Below, in pieces: positions 53,512-64,000 of a DNA stretch of 64,000 nt. Position 1 is the first letter of the stretch, and every line of letters begins with the position of its first letter. The position numbers were made by a program, and so were the translations under genes. Location: positions 52,641,563 through 52,705,562 of the forward strand of contig NC_059080.1 of assembly GCF_020497125.1 (NCBI RefSeq). Direction: 5' to 3'. The DNA is from Mauremys mutica (lineage: Eukaryota; Chordata; Testudines; Geoemydidae). The notes below the pieces were generated by a model. That model had not been told where the DNA came from, ran no database searches, and saw nothing but the letters and a program-made list of their open reading frames with translations.

Positions 53512-54588
53512 TGTGACAATGCTGCCTGTGGGAGCCAGCTGAGGTCACTCAATCAGGGTGAACTGCAAACAGAATGAGGCAGACAAACCCCAAATGCTGG
53601 TGGATATTCCAATACTTAGATTTACCAAGCCAGCAGAAAACAGCTTCTATATTACCATACAGGTTACTTAGAAGTCCAAATAACACAGTTCCCTTAAAGT
53701 GCCCAGCCTCAGGCCTCAATCCAGACACACATGTCAGATATGATGATGATTACTGAAAATCTTATCTCATCATATAATATAAAAGGTTCTCCTGATCCCA
53801 AAGGACCAAACCCCAGACCCAGGTCAAATGATCACTTAGATCTTACCCAAAATACATGCTTATAGCCAATTCTTATTAACTAAACTAAAATTTATTAAAA
53901 AAGAAAAGAGAGAGAGTGCTGGTTAAAAGATCAATATACAGACAGACTGGAATTCAATTTCTGAGGTTCAGATACATAGCAGAGATGAGCTTGTAGTTGC
54001 CAAAAGTCCTTTTAGATATAGTCCATAGATTATAGTCCAATGTCCATATTCAGGGCGACTCCAGTCAGTGACTAGGGATCTCAATCCTTATGGCTTAAGG
54101 TTTCCCCTTCTTGAAACCCAAAGCAGATCTGAGATGAAGCAGGATCGTGTCCCAGGGTTCTTATACATTTCCAGCAGCCTTTTGGCCTGAGAAAACAATA
54201 GGCTTAACTCTCCTTCTCCCAAACATCCTGGCAATTAGCATAGGGTAATTTATCCATTAAACAGTTCAGATACAGGTTACCAGAACCTTCAAAGAAATAT
54301 ATAGACAATAATACTATTTGACTCAAGTGTCTTCTAAATGTTAATATTCCTTTTTTGATCTTTGAAGCAAAGCTATAGCAATAGACAAGACTTGTTTGCT
54401 TATATCACAAGACCTAAGCAAACACCTACCCACAATACAGACTTGCATTTCAAAGTTCTAGTCATTTACATATCTTCTTAACCAGTCTTTAAAGTTTAGC
54501 CATGGGTCAGGTCACTCTGTGAGTTAATTAACTCTTTCTGGCACTGTCATCTTTCAATGAGATATTATATTAAACTCATAATGTCACA
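53512..54588 (-). mobile_element. Solo ERV-type LTR, 1077 bp, perfect 5-bp TSD
   Basis: It starts TGTGACAATG and ends CATAATGTCACA; cctta lies at 53507-53511 and 54589-54593. The middle shares blocks with the LTR at 24466-25541 (CAGACCCAGGTCAA, AGATCTTACCCA, GCCAATTCTT/GCCAATCCTT), so the two belong to related subfamilies. No genes. Confidence 0.85.
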
Positions 54589-54639
54589 CCTTACAAGGCA
54601 TAACTTGTACAAAGATTATTACTATGGTGTGTAGGCTGT

Positions 54640-54712
54640 GCTTTGAGCAGGGGGTTGGACTAGGTGACCTCCTGAGGTCACTTCCAACCCTGATGTTCTA
54701 TGATTCTATGAA
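54640..54712 (+). mobile_element. CR1 LINE 3' end
   Basis: TTTGAGCAGGGGGTTGGACT, GACCTCCTGAGGTCACTTCC, then TTCTATGATTCTATGAAT is the canonical 3' end of turtle CR1 with its ATTCTATG tail repeat. Confidence 0.85.
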
Positions 54713-55361
54713 TACAAGGGGTGTATTCCATCACATTGGGTCATGGGTGGTCAGGCCTACTGGTGGAAGTGAGAATTCAGCCTACCAGTTAGAGCTAGGT
54801 CCAGGATGGGCAGAGTACAGGAAAAAAGACAAGGGTCAGCACTGGAGGGACTCAGAAGCCAAATGACAGACTCGGAGGGTAAACCAGAGTCGTAAGCCAG
54901 AGGCAGACCTGGGGATTGAAGTCAGAAGATGGAGGGGCACAAGGACTGCAAGAGGCTGGAGCAAGGACTGGAACAAGGGCAAATGCAGCTCCAGTCATGG
55001 TACTCATTGAAGAGCTGCTGATCTGCTGTGGGGGCCAGCTAAAGCAGGGCTGCTAAACCAGTAGCCAGTCAGGAGCTCTGGCCACTTAGCCAGTTCTGAG
55101 GCAGTGCTTCTGGGTTCGTTGATTGCCTAGTAGCAAAGTTAGTCAGGGAGCAGGCCAGCAGCTGGTCCTAGGTGGTCTGGTCCCTGACAGTCACTGATTG
55201 TTGGTAAAGCCTTTCAGAGAGAGAATGGGTCCATCAGTAGATGGGACTGTTAACGATTCCTTTCAGGAAGCCACTGAAAAAAGCTGTTGCTGGGACACTG
55301 CTCAATAAATCATGTCTCAGCATAGATCATCCTTTTGGATACCTATGACCAAAAGGTATTA
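54713..55361. other. LTR-like dispersed repeat, unresolved
   Basis: Purine-rich text with AGAGCTAGGTCCAGGATGGG, GACTCGGAGGGTAAACCAG and a GGTCCCTGACAG end resembles the style of the LTR at 12639-13093 in reverse, but ends and TSD cannot be set. No coding sequence. Confidence 0.3.
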
Positions 55362-55412
55362 GAATCATAGAATCATAGACTATCAGGGTTGGAAGGGACC
55401 TCAGGAGGTCAT

Positions 55413-55874
55413 CTAGTCCAATCCCCTGCTCAAAGCAGGACCAATCCCCAATGAAATCATCCCAGCCAGGGCTTTGTCAAGCCTGATCTTAAAAACCTCT
55501 AAGGAAGGAGATTCCACCACCTCCCTAGGTAACCCATTCCAGTGCTTCACCACCCTACTAGTGAAAAAGTTTCCCCTAATATCCAACCTAGACCTCCCCC
55601 ACTGCAACTTGAGACCATTACTCCTTGTTCTGTCATCTGCTACCACTGAGAACACTCTAGATGCATCCTCTTTTGAACCCCCTTTCAGGTAGTTGAAAGC
55701 AGCTATCAAATCCTCCCTCATTCTTCTCTTCTGCAGACTAAACAATCCCAGTTCCCTCAGCCTCTCCTCATAAGTCATGTGCTCCAGCCCCCTAATCATT
55801 TTTGTTGCCCTCCGCTGGACTCTTTCCAATTTATCCACATCCTTCTTGTAGTGGGGGGGCCCAAAACTGGACAC
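55413..55874 (-). pseudogene. CR1 ORF2 C-terminal region
   Basis: A 153-codon frame with [59 protein letters not shown] and [17 protein letters not shown]. This is the conserved tail domain of CR1 ORF2 after the RT. A nearby upstream frame (56028-55831) carries the preceding [20 protein letters not shown] segment. A frameshift between them breaks the protein. Confidence 0.85.
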
Positions 55875-56251
55875 AGTACTCCAGATGAGGCCTCACCAAT
55901 GCCAAATAGCGGGGAATGATCACATCCCTCAATCTACTGGCAATGCCCCTACTTATACAGCCCAAAATGCCATTAGCCTTCTTGGCAACAAGGGCACACT
56001 GTTGACTCATATCCAGCTTCTCATCCACTGTAACCCCTAGGTCCTTTTCTGCAGAACTGCTGCCTAGCTATTGGGTCCCTAGTCTGTAGCAGTGCATGGG
56101 ATTCTTCCGTCCTAAGTGCAGGACTCTGCACTTGTCCCTGTTGAACCTCATCAGATTTCTTTTGGCCCAATCTTCTAATTTGCTAGGTCCCTCTGTATCC
56201 TATCTCTACCCTCCAGCTTATCTACCACTTCCCCCAGTTTAGTGTCATCTG

Positions 56252-56714
56252 TGTCGAAGAAAAACTAAGTTCTCGCTTTTATTGTTTGGGTGCAGCAAAA
56301 TCAAATTCTTTAATTTCTCCAGTAATTACCATGGAGGGAGAGAGTGCCATAGGACACAGGGTCACCCCAGTCCTGGACAGGTCTCTCAACTGGTAAACAA
56401 TCACAGCAAGCCTTTATACCTTTTACAGACAATTTCTAACAATAATACAGACAGTAAAAAGCAACAACTACATTTTGTTTATACATAGCAAAAAGGCTTA
56501 TCTTATTTGTCTCAATCCTAGAAAAAGCAAGCCTGCATTTTGGTTAGTGATTGCAAGGTCGTAATAACTTTGTACACAGTTCCTGTCCTGTCGCCTCGCA
56601 CTATCTTTGCTCCTACAAGTCTTACGTCATTAAGGTTACAGTATGGCCTGACTCTTGCTAACTAACATTCATTAAGATCTCTTCAAATCCTTGTTAATTA
56701 TTTACTGGTTTCCA
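56252..56714 (-). mobile_element. Solo LTR, 463 bp, perfect 6-bp TSD, in CR1 RT motif
   Basis: It starts TGTCGAAGAAAAAC and ends TACTGGTTTCCA; catctg lies at 56246-56251 and 56715-56720. On the minus strand a TATAAAGG-type box (about 56415) precedes AATAAAAG near 56280. A 6-bp TSD is typical of betaretrovirus-like (ERVK-type) elements. The insertion point lies within the CR1 FADDT active-site codons. Confidence 0.85.
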
Positions 56715-57500
56715 CATCTGCAAACTTGCTGAGGGTGCAGTCCACACCATCCTCCAGATCATTAATGAAGATATTGAACAAAACCGGCCCCAAGATGGAC
56801 CCTTGGGGCACTCCGCTTGATACCGGCTGCCAACTAGACATGGAGCCATTGGTCACTACCTGTTGAGCCCGATGATTTAGCCAGCTTTCTATCCACCTTA
56901 TAGTCCATTCATCTAGCTCATGCTTCTTGAACTTTCCAGCAAGAATACTGTGGGAGACCATATCAAAAGCTTTGCTAAAGTCCAGAAATAGCACATCCAC
57001 TGCTTTCCCCTCATCCACAGAGCATTATCTCATCATAGACGGCAATTAGGTTAGTCAGGCATGACTTGCCCTTGGTGAATCCATGCTGACTGTTCCTGAC
57101 CACTTTCCTCTCCTCTAAGTGCATCAGAATTTATTCCTTGAGGACTTGCTTCATGATTTTTCCAGGGACTGAGGAGAGGCTGACTGGCCTGTAGTTCCCT
57201 GGATCCTCCTTCTTCCCTTTTTTAAAGATGGGCACTACAGTAGCCTTTTTCGAGTCATTTGGGACCTCTCCCGATTGCCATTAGTTTTCAAAGATAATGG
57301 CCAATGGCTCTGCAATCACATCCGCTAACTCCTTTAGCACCCTCGGATGCAGCACATCAGGCCCCATGGACTTGTGCTCGTCCAGCTTTTCTAAATAGTC
57401 CTGAACCACTTCTTTCTCTACAGAGGGCTGGTCACCTTCTCCCCATGCTGTGCTTCCTGATTTCAAGCCTGCATGCCTGAGCAATATTTTTATACTCCTC
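56698..57500 (-). pseudogene. CR1 ORF2 reverse transcriptase, split
   Basis: Frames at 57484-57281 ([37 protein letters not shown]) and 57018-56698 ([68 protein letters not shown]) cover fingers and palm. The catalytic FADD motif is cut after FAD by the LTR. The two frames are separated by stops near 57030-57270. Confidence 0.85.
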
Positions 57501-58367
57501 CCTGGTCATTTGTCCAATCTTCCACTTCTTGTAAGGTTCTTTTTTGTGTTTAAGATCAGCAAGGATTTCACTGTTAAGCCAAGCTGGTCGCCTGCCATAT
57601 TTACTATTCTTTCTACACATTGGGATGGTTTGTTCCTGCAACCTCAACAAGGATTCTTTAAAATACAGCCAGCTCTCCTGGTCTCCTTTTCCCCTCATGT
57701 TATTCTCCCAGGGGATCCTGCCCATCAGTTCCCTGAGGGAGTCAAAGTCTGCTTTTCTGAAGTCCAGGATCCATATTTTGCTGCTCTCCTTTCTTCCTTG
57801 TGTCAGGATCCTGAACTCGACCATCTCATGGTCACTGCCGCCCAGGTTCCCATCCACTTTTGCTTCCTCTACTAATTTTTCCCTGTTTGTGAGCAGCAGG
57901 TCAAGAAGAACTCTGCCCCTAGTTGGTTCCTCCAGCACTTACACCAGGAAATTGTCCCCTACATTTTCCAAAAACTTCCTGGATCATTTGTGCACCACTG
58001 TATTGCTCTCCTAGCAGATATCAGGGTGATTGAAGTCCCCTATGAGAACCAGGGCCTGCGATATAGTAACTTCTGTTAGTTGCCAGAAGAAAGCGTCATC
58101 CACCTCATCCCCCTGGTCTGGTGGTCTAAAGCAGACTCCCACCACAACATCACCCTTGTTGCTCACACTTCTAAACTTAATCTAGAGACTCTCAGATTTT
58201 TCTGTAGTTTCATACTGGAGCTTTGAGCAGTCATACTGCTCTCTTACATACAATGCAACTCCCCTACCTTTTATGCCCTGCCTATCCTTCCTGAACAGTT
58301 TATATCCATCCATGACAGTACTCCAGTCATGTGAGTTATCCCACCAAGTCTCTGTTACTCCAATCAC
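57432..58367 (-). pseudogene. CR1 ORF2 endonuclease and linker
   Basis: Minus-strand pieces: MIGVTETWWDNSHDWSTVMD and GVALYVREQYDCSKLQYETT (58367-58182), then [31 protein letters not shown] and [20 protein letters not shown] (57938-57432). GSDHEMVEF holds the SDH motif of the APE-type endonuclease, which nicks the genomic target. Stops separate the pieces. Confidence 0.8.
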
Positions 58368-58574
58368 ATCATAATTCCCTGACTGTGCCAGGACTTCCAG
58401 TTCTCCCTACTTGTTTCCCAGGGTTCCTGCATTTGTGTATAGGCACTTAAGATAACTCGCTGATTGTCCCGCTTTCTCAGTATGAGACAGGAGTTCTCCC
58501 CTCTTGCGCTCTCCCACTCATGCATCCTATTTCCCCAGTTACCTCAGGGCTTTGGTCTCCTTCCCCCGGTGAAC

Positions 58575-59219
58575 CTAGTTTAAAGCCCTCCCCACTAGGT
58601 TAGCCAGCCTGCTTGCAAAGATGCTCTTCCCTCTCTTCCTTAGGTGCTCTTCCCTCTCTTCCCTCTCTTCCTTCCAGAGCCCATCTCTGCCTAGCAATCC
58701 TTCTTCTTGGAACACCATCCCATGGTCAAAGAATCCAAAGCCTTCTCTCCAACACCACCTGCGTAGCCATTCACTGACTTCCACGATTTGATGGTCTCTA
58801 CCCAGGCCTTTTCCTTGCACAGGGAAGATGGACGAGAACACCACTAGCACCTCAAACTCCTTTATCCTTCTTCCTAGAGCCACGTAGTCTGCAGTGATCT
58901 GCTCAAGGTCATTCTTGGCAGTATCACTGGTGCCTCCATGGAGAAGCAGGAAGGGGTAGCGATCTGAGGACGTGATGAGTCTCGGCAGTCTCTCCATCAC
59001 ATCGTGAATCCTAGCTCCTGGCAAGCAGCACCCTTCTCAGTTTTCCCAGTTGGGATGGCAGATAGATGACTCAGTCCCCCTGAGGACGGAGTCCCTGACC
59101 ACCACCACCCACCTCCTTCTCTTGGGAGCAGTGATCATGGAACCCACATCCCTAGGACCCCATTTCATGCCTTCCAATTGGTGGAATCTCCTTCTGCTCC
59201 CTTCCCTCAGATATATCAT
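58575..59219 (-). pseudogene. CR1 ORF1 SGNH-type esterase domain, mutated
   Basis: Two frames separated by one stop near 59037 read RRWVVVVRDSVLRGTESSIC and LPGARIHDVMERLPRLITSS, LLLHGGTSDTAKNDLEQI, LVVFSSIFPVQGKGLGR, FGFFDHGMVFQEEGLLGRDG. CR1 ORF1 proteins carry an SGNH hydrolase with GDS, GTND and DGIHL blocks. Here GDS has become RDS, GTND is GTSD, and the last block is stretched to DGLW followed by a Glu/Arg-rich repeat before HL, produced by a CTTCCCTCT-type tandem expansion (about 58625-58680). The protein would not be catalytic. Confidence 0.75.
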
Positions 59220-59240
59220 CTAGGTCACTCTCCGCATTAG

Positions 59241-60940
59241 TACCAGTGGAAAACTACAGCCTCTGTCAGTGATGGACAGCCACCCTTCACTGTCTCCATT
59301 CTTCTCTGCACCAGAGGACTCACTGGGTACTGTTCGGTAATTGTTGTGTGCCCCTGTCCTATGTGGAGCACCAGAGAGTTCTACTTTGTTGTCCCATTCT
59401 GTCCAGCATGTAAATGAGGCTGGCTGGTAGGGAGGATAGCACAGCTGTTTCCAGATGTGATGTCTCTAATCAAAACAAATAAACAATATGCCAATGACAC
59501 TCACTTCTCTGTCTGTTTCACTGGGCCAGGCTTATGCAGTTGATTACCAGTTGAACCTGTCTTGCTGGGATTGGGCATGGCTGAGGGCAATCTTATCCAG
59601 ACAGAGGCTGATGTTATGATGGCCCTAAAGTGTTAGCAGATGAATCCAGATCTGAACATACTACTTCTGGAATGTGGCCTTTAAACTGTTAATACACTGT
59701 TTGAAAGATAAAATCATAAGAGCCTTTCACATCTTTCTTAACAACATGGCAATTACTGGATTGTGACAAGTCACCTGCTGATTTTCTCATTGAAACAATT
59801 TAATTCATTTAAAGTGTGACCAGATACATATAGTGATGGGTGCCTTACAAATACATGTAATAACAATAACAATAATACATTTTTCTGGGACATCATATCT
59901 GGGCCATATTTCCCCTGTTTGAGATTGAACATGATAAGGCTGCAAGAGAACCTCCCATACATGTACAGATGGAAAAGGAAAAACAAGGACAAGAAAAAGT
60001 TACTTGACAAACCCTCTTTATAACTCAGGGAATATAGCCCTGGAGAATTCATTGCAACTTGGAGCAATGGCACGTAAGGAGGTAGGGCTGAATCTTTACA
60101 TAAAATTTCCCCAAAAGTATGAGAGCTCAAAACAGAAAGAGGACTTTAGTTAGTAGAAAATGCAAGCATTTCTAGCCTGTTATAACAGATTAACCTGACT
60201 GCTTGGGCACTGAAGAATTTACCTGTGAACTCACTTATATGATAAACTATGGATGTAGCTGTGACCATGGCAGTGTATTAGATAGGATCCAATCTGCTGT
60301 GACCCCAAAGGATTTGGCTTTACCTGACACAGGACAAGTGGACTCTGGTGTACTCAACACATCACCAACAATGCAAGAAGAGAGCGCAGTTGCTTGTTTA
60401 AGACTTCCTGCTGATAGGACTGTCCCAAGTCCAACTTCTGTAAAAATGAGTAGTGGCAAAACTTGCAAGGAAAATCCAGAGACTTATGGGAATATGTAGA
60501 CTTACTCTTTGTGAAACTATATGGATTGCTTTTCCTACAATAAAGCCTTTGTGGATTATATAAAAAAGGATGATGAGCAGCTCACATTTGTATATGCTGG
60601 TAAACTGGTGCATATGCACGTGGGATTAACTACAGAAGCTTTCATTTTAGACTGTAAACACACCCAGGAACTGTCTCATCAGGGTAAATAAATTACCCTG
60701 TCAAGTGGTTGTTTTTTCTTGTGCATCAAACAAGATGCCAACTTCCTGGCCCTCCTTGACAAGATATTTCTTTTTCTCTTGGTTGTTTCAATATTTCAAA
60801 CACAATATGGAAAAGGGGATGAGGCTGTGAGAAAGACTATGAAGAATGCCAGCTTGTTAAAGTACTGGCAACGTTGTGTGATAATTCCCTCAACTCAGTC
60901 TGTGAAATACTTATTAAAGTAAGGTACAGTCTCATCACCA
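59241..60940. other. No gene recognised
   Basis: AT-balanced sequence. Small frames at 60203-60499 (+) and 59771-60130 (-) show no family features and no splice context that convinces me. No repeat ends seen. Confidence 0.3.
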
Positions 60941-60942
60941 GT

Positions 60943-61598
60943 AAATCATAGAATCATAGGACTGGAAGGGACCTCGAGAGGTCATCTAGTCCAGTCCTCT
61001 GCACTCATGGTAGGACTAAGCATTATTTAGAGTATACCAGCCCTGATAGGTGTTTGTCTAACCTGTTCTTAAAAAATCCTAGTGATGGAGATTCCACAAC
61101 CTCCCTGAGTAATTTATTCCAGTGCTTAACCACCCAGAGAGTTAGGAAGTTTTTCCTAATGTCGAACTTAAACTGCCGTCGCTGCAATTTAAGCTCATTG
61201 CTTCTTGTCCTATTCTCAGAGCTTAACAAGAACAATTTTACTCCAATCCGCTTGTAACAACATTTTATGTACTTGAAAACAGTTACCATGTCCCCTTTCA
61301 GTCTTCTCTTCTCCAGACTAAACAAACCAATTTTTTTCAATCTTCCCTCATAGGTCATGTTTCAAAGTAGCAGCTGTGTTAGTCTGTATCCGCAAAAAGA
61401 ACAGGAGTACTTGTGGCACCTTAGAGACTAGAGATCTTAGTCTCTAAGGTGCCACAAGTACTCCTGTTCTCATAGGTCATGTTATCTAGCCTTTAATAAT
61501 TTTGGTTATTCTTCTCTGGACTTTCTCCAGTTTGTCCACATCTTTACTGAAATGTGGTGCCCAGAACTGGACACAATATTCCAGTTGAGGCCTAATCA
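60943..61598 (-). mobile_element. CR1 LINE 3' region
   Basis: Minus strand: the ORF2 tail ([60 protein letters not shown]) and the 3' end with CATAGAATCATAGG repeats at 60943-60960. It contains the fold-back element at 61362-61468 and stops abruptly at the hAT-like element at 61599. Confidence 0.85.
61347..61483. mobile_element. Second palindromic retroelement insertion, 15-bp TSD
   Basis: The insert 61362-61468 has inverted arms of about 34 bp (AGAACAGGAGTACTTGTGGC...TTAGAGACTA and complement) around a short centre, with a one-sided extension (GTGTTAGTCTGTATCCGC) at the left. Identical ctcataggtcatgtt occurs at 61347-61361 and 61469-61483. A 15-bp TSD implies target-primed reverse transcription. 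The fold-back could come from twin priming (5' inversion). Confidence 0.8.
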
Positions 61599-62005
61599 GA
61601 GGTTAAAGTAAGCCAGTACAGTCCGGTATGGCGTACCGGCAAGAGCCAGTACGCCATGCCGGACTGGACCGGCTTCCGTGGCGGTGATTTTAAGGGCCCA
61701 GGGCTCCAGCCACTGTGGGGAGCCCCGGGCCCTTTAAAGCGCTGTCGGAGCTCCAGCAGCCACGCTCAGGCAGGGATTTAAAGGACCCAGTGCTCCTGCC
61801 GCTGCGGGGACCCCCAGGCCCTTTAAAGCACTGCTGGAGCTCCGGCATCTGGGCTCGTGTGGGGATTTAAAGGGCCCGGTGCTCCGGCCGCTGCGAGGAG
61901 CCCCGGACCCTTTAAAGCACCACCAGGGCTCTGGCAGCTGGGCTTGGGTGGGGATTTATATGGCCTGGTGCTCCAGCCACTATGGGGAGCCCTGGGCCCT
62001 TTAAT
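61599..62005. mobile_element. hAT-like element with palindromic units, right end missing
   Basis: It begins CAGAGGTTAAAGTAAGCC, nearly identical to the start at 22195. Units of about 90-110 bp follow, each with GGGCCC(A/G)GGGCTCC... and the complementary GGAGCCCCGGGCCC arm joined by TTTAAA. It stops after CCCTTTAATTTAAGC without the CCCCTG end, so it is truncated. Confidence 0.6.
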
Positions 62006-62331
62006 TTAAGCTGAAGCATGTAGGAATTAGCACCAGGATGAACCACAAGACTGTGGGGACTCAGACTCTGGGAGAGAGGGTGCTGGGGGACTCACTGGAG
62101 AAGATGAAGCAGCTGCAGGGGAGACTGCTAGCTACAGAGCAGGCCTTTCAGGCGGCTGTGCATCACCTGGAAACCTAGTGGAAGAAATTAAGAGATGACA
62201 TGGGGGGTGTTTCTCATGAAGGGTGATATAAAGCAGGAGAGGGACGGTCTGTGTGCTTACTATGTAAGCAGCAGGGGAGATGATACTTGTTCCCTTCCCT
62301 CCCATGGGTAGCAATCTTGAGTGGGAGAGTA
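62006..62331. other. No gene recognised; short coil-like frame
   Basis: A + frame from about 62040 reads VLGDSLEKMKQLQGRLLATE, QAFQAAVHHLET and stops. It could be an exon or gag-like coil remnant, but no support beyond composition is seen. Confidence 0.25.
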
Positions 62332-62988
62332 TGTGATGGGGTGTCCACCCCACACAGACTGGAGGGAGGTAGGCCTATTAACTCCACAGCCGGCACCTGG
62401 AGGAAGACTAAGAGCCATGGAGCAGGGAACTGATTGCAAGCAGGTTCACCTGGGCAGGAACAGGCGGGGCCCATAAAGCCAAGGAGCTGGCAACAGAGGG
62501 GCTGCTGCTAGGAAAGGGCAGTCACGCCTTGGGAAGAGGGAGGAGTGGCTGGAACTGATCTACCCAGAGAAAGGAGGGGAACCAGGAGTTGTAGGAAGTA
62601 GTCCAGGGAAGGAGCAGTGAGGGCTGAAAGAGGAAAGCCCAGAACTGCTGGGTTGAGGGTCCCTGGACTGGAACCTACCCGGGTTCCCCTACCTGCCCTG
62701 TGGCACCGGCAGGGCAGTGAATAGGAAGACTGCCTGAATCACTGCGGAAGTGACAGTGATTTGCAGGACTGTACCCTGGCAGTGGGGGAATGCTGTTCGA
62801 CCCGGCTGGAAGCCAAGTCACGAAGAGGACACTGCGGTTCCTGGAATGAGAGAGGGGCTGCAGGCCAGAGAGAGAGAGATGGTGTGACAGCATGCAAACT
62901 GTGGAAGGGGGCATTGACCTCAAGCACTAATCTCCAGAGTGATCAGCAGGAGGTGCCAGACAGGAGGTGAGTGGCGCACCCTGTGACA
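62332..62988. mobile_element. Candidate solo LTR or LTR fragment
   Basis: It starts TGTGATGGGGTG and ends CACCCTGTGACA, giving LTR-like ends with partial inverted symmetry. The middle (GAGGGTCCCTGGACTGGAAC) resembles LTR-type dispersed repeats of turtles. The flanks (gagta, cccac) do not match, so it may be one LTR of a larger deleted element. Confidence 0.4.
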
Positions 62989-63128
62989 CCCACCTTGGTC
63001 AGTGCCAGATGCTTCAAAAGGAATGAACAGAACAAAGTAATTTTGAGTGATCCATCCCCTGTCATCCCCTCTCAGCTTTTGGCAGTCTGTGCGTCCCTAA
63101 ACCTCTGATCATGGGGTTGCATTCTTGA

Positions 63129-64000
63129 TCATCTTGGCCAATAGCCAGTGATGGACCTCTCCTCTCTGAACTTATCTAATTCTTTTTTAAAACCAGTTAT
63201 ATTTTTGGCCTTTACAACATCCCCTGGCAACGAGTTCCACAGGTTGACTGTGTATTGTAGGAAAAAGTGCTCCCTTTTGTTTGTTTTAAACCTGTTGCCT
63301 ACTGTATTCAATTCATTGGGTGACCCCTGATTCTTATATTATGTGGAGGATTAAATAACATTCCTCTATTCACTTTCTTCACATGTTCATGATTAGATAC
63401 TACTTTATTTTATTCCCCATTTGTTGTCTCATTTCTAAGCTGAGCAGTCCTGGTCTTTGTAATCTCTCCTCATATTGCAGCTGTTCCATACCCCTAATCA
63501 TTTTTGTTGCCCTTCTCTGTATTTTTTGCAACTCTAAAATATCTTTTTTTGAGATGGGGCAAACAGAACTGCCTGCAGTATTCAAGGTGTGGGCATATCA
63601 TGGATTTATATAGTGGCACTATGATATTTGATGTCTTATCTATCCTTTTCCTAATGCTTCGTAGCATTCTGTTCGCTTTTTTGACTGCTGCTTCACATTG
63701 AGCAGATGTTTAGGGGACTATCCACAATGACTCCAAGATCTTTTTTGAGTGGTAACAGCTAATTTAGACTCCAACATATTGTATGTATAGTTGAGATTAT
63801 GTCTGCCAATGTGCATTACTTTGCATTTATCAACATTGAATTTCATCTGCCGTTTTCTTGCCCAGTCACCCAATTTTGTGAGATCCCTTTGTAACATTTC
63901 GCAGTCAGGTTTGGACTTAACTATCTTGATTAATTTTGTATCACTTGCAAACTTTTCCATCTCATTGTTTACCCCCTTTTCCAGATCACTTATGAATATG
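63129..64000 (-). mobile_element. CR1-type LINE, older subfamily, runs off the window
   Basis: Minus-strand frames: MEKFASDTKLIKIVKSKPDC, LTKLGDWARKRQMKFNVDKC, KVMHIGRHNLNY (RT palm and thumb; FASD where active copies have FADD), [20 protein letters not shown] and FFLQYTVNLWNSLPGDVVKA. The low similarity to the other CR1 copies here and the missing ATTCTATG tail suggest an older branch. It continues beyond base 64000. Confidence 0.8.

Larger units (their letters stand above)
55362..59240 (-). mobile_element. Long CR1 LINE (ORF1 part, ORF2, 3' end), split by an LTR
   Basis: On the minus strand, from 59219 down: ORF1 esterase, an endonuclease ([35 protein letters not shown]), RT ([40 protein letters not shown]), ORF2 tail (55874-55413) and the 3' end with its terminal CATAGAATCATAG repeat at 55362-55382. 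About 3.4 kb remain once the 463-bp LTR is removed, one of the longer copies in the window. Stops and frameshifts break ORF2 several times. Its 5' end is lost upstream of ORF1's catalytic domain. Confidence 0.85.

Noticed and set aside
62332..62988. A complete solo LTR with TSD
   Set aside because: The ends look LTR-like, but the 5-bp flanks (gagta and cccac) do not match, so it is listed only as a candidate.

Overview
The window is eukaryotic, from a vertebrate genome, and most probably from a cryptodiran (hidden-necked) turtle. The clues are many CR1 LINE copies ending in the ATTCTATG-type 3' repeat, a tRNA-derived SINE resembling the tortoise Pol III/CryI family (about 51.68 kb), abundant non-autonomous hAT elements whose ends resemble GGGCCGGCTC, a DIRS retrotransposon, and fragments of maestro HEAT-like (MROH) and B30.2/PRY-SPRY genes, both of which are expanded in turtles. 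Species identity is inference. There are no bacterial genes, operons or CRISPR arrays.

Layout. 0-8.1 kb: a short MROH-like gene or gene remnant on the + strand. Its exons have phase-compatible splice sites, but the central HEAT-repeat exons are missing. Two introns carry non-autonomous hAT elements with perfect 8-bp target-site duplications (TSDs). 8.1-13.1 kb: 5S-like SINE fragments, a CR1 3' end, an eroded LTR retrotransposon and a solo LTR. 13.2-16.5 kb: a 5'-truncated PIF/Harbinger transposon with its two converging genes, a DDE nuclease that keeps all three catalytic residues and a decayed Myb/SANT protein. 16.8-17.3 kb: a PRY-SPRY pseudogene exon. 19.5-25.8 kb: GC-rich arrays (36-bp units, a 144-bp higher-order period, a strand switch near 23.35 kb) broken up by a palindrome-rich hAT-like element and a solo LTR. 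28.1-34.05 kb: a recent tandem duplication of a ~2.97-kb segment. 35.4 kb: one orphan coiled-coil exon.

36.8-64 kb is almost wholly transposable elements, often nested. A minus-strand DIRS element is split by an ERV solo LTR, which is itself split by a 6.75-kb Ty3/gypsy element whose pol has integrase upstream of reverse transcriptase (Gmr1 type). Next comes a CR1 carrying a hairpin-shaped insertion, a SINE and a solo LTR; further solo LTRs; and a long CR1 that retains an SGNH-esterase ORF1 and is cut by a 463-bp LTR in the RT active-site motif. A second hairpin insertion of the same family sits in another CR1 at 61.4 kb. TSDs recorded here support the nesting order.

The only possible host coding sequence is the MROH-like gene, the SPRY remnant and the orphan exon. 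All other coding potential belongs to mobile elements. All alignments were done by eye.
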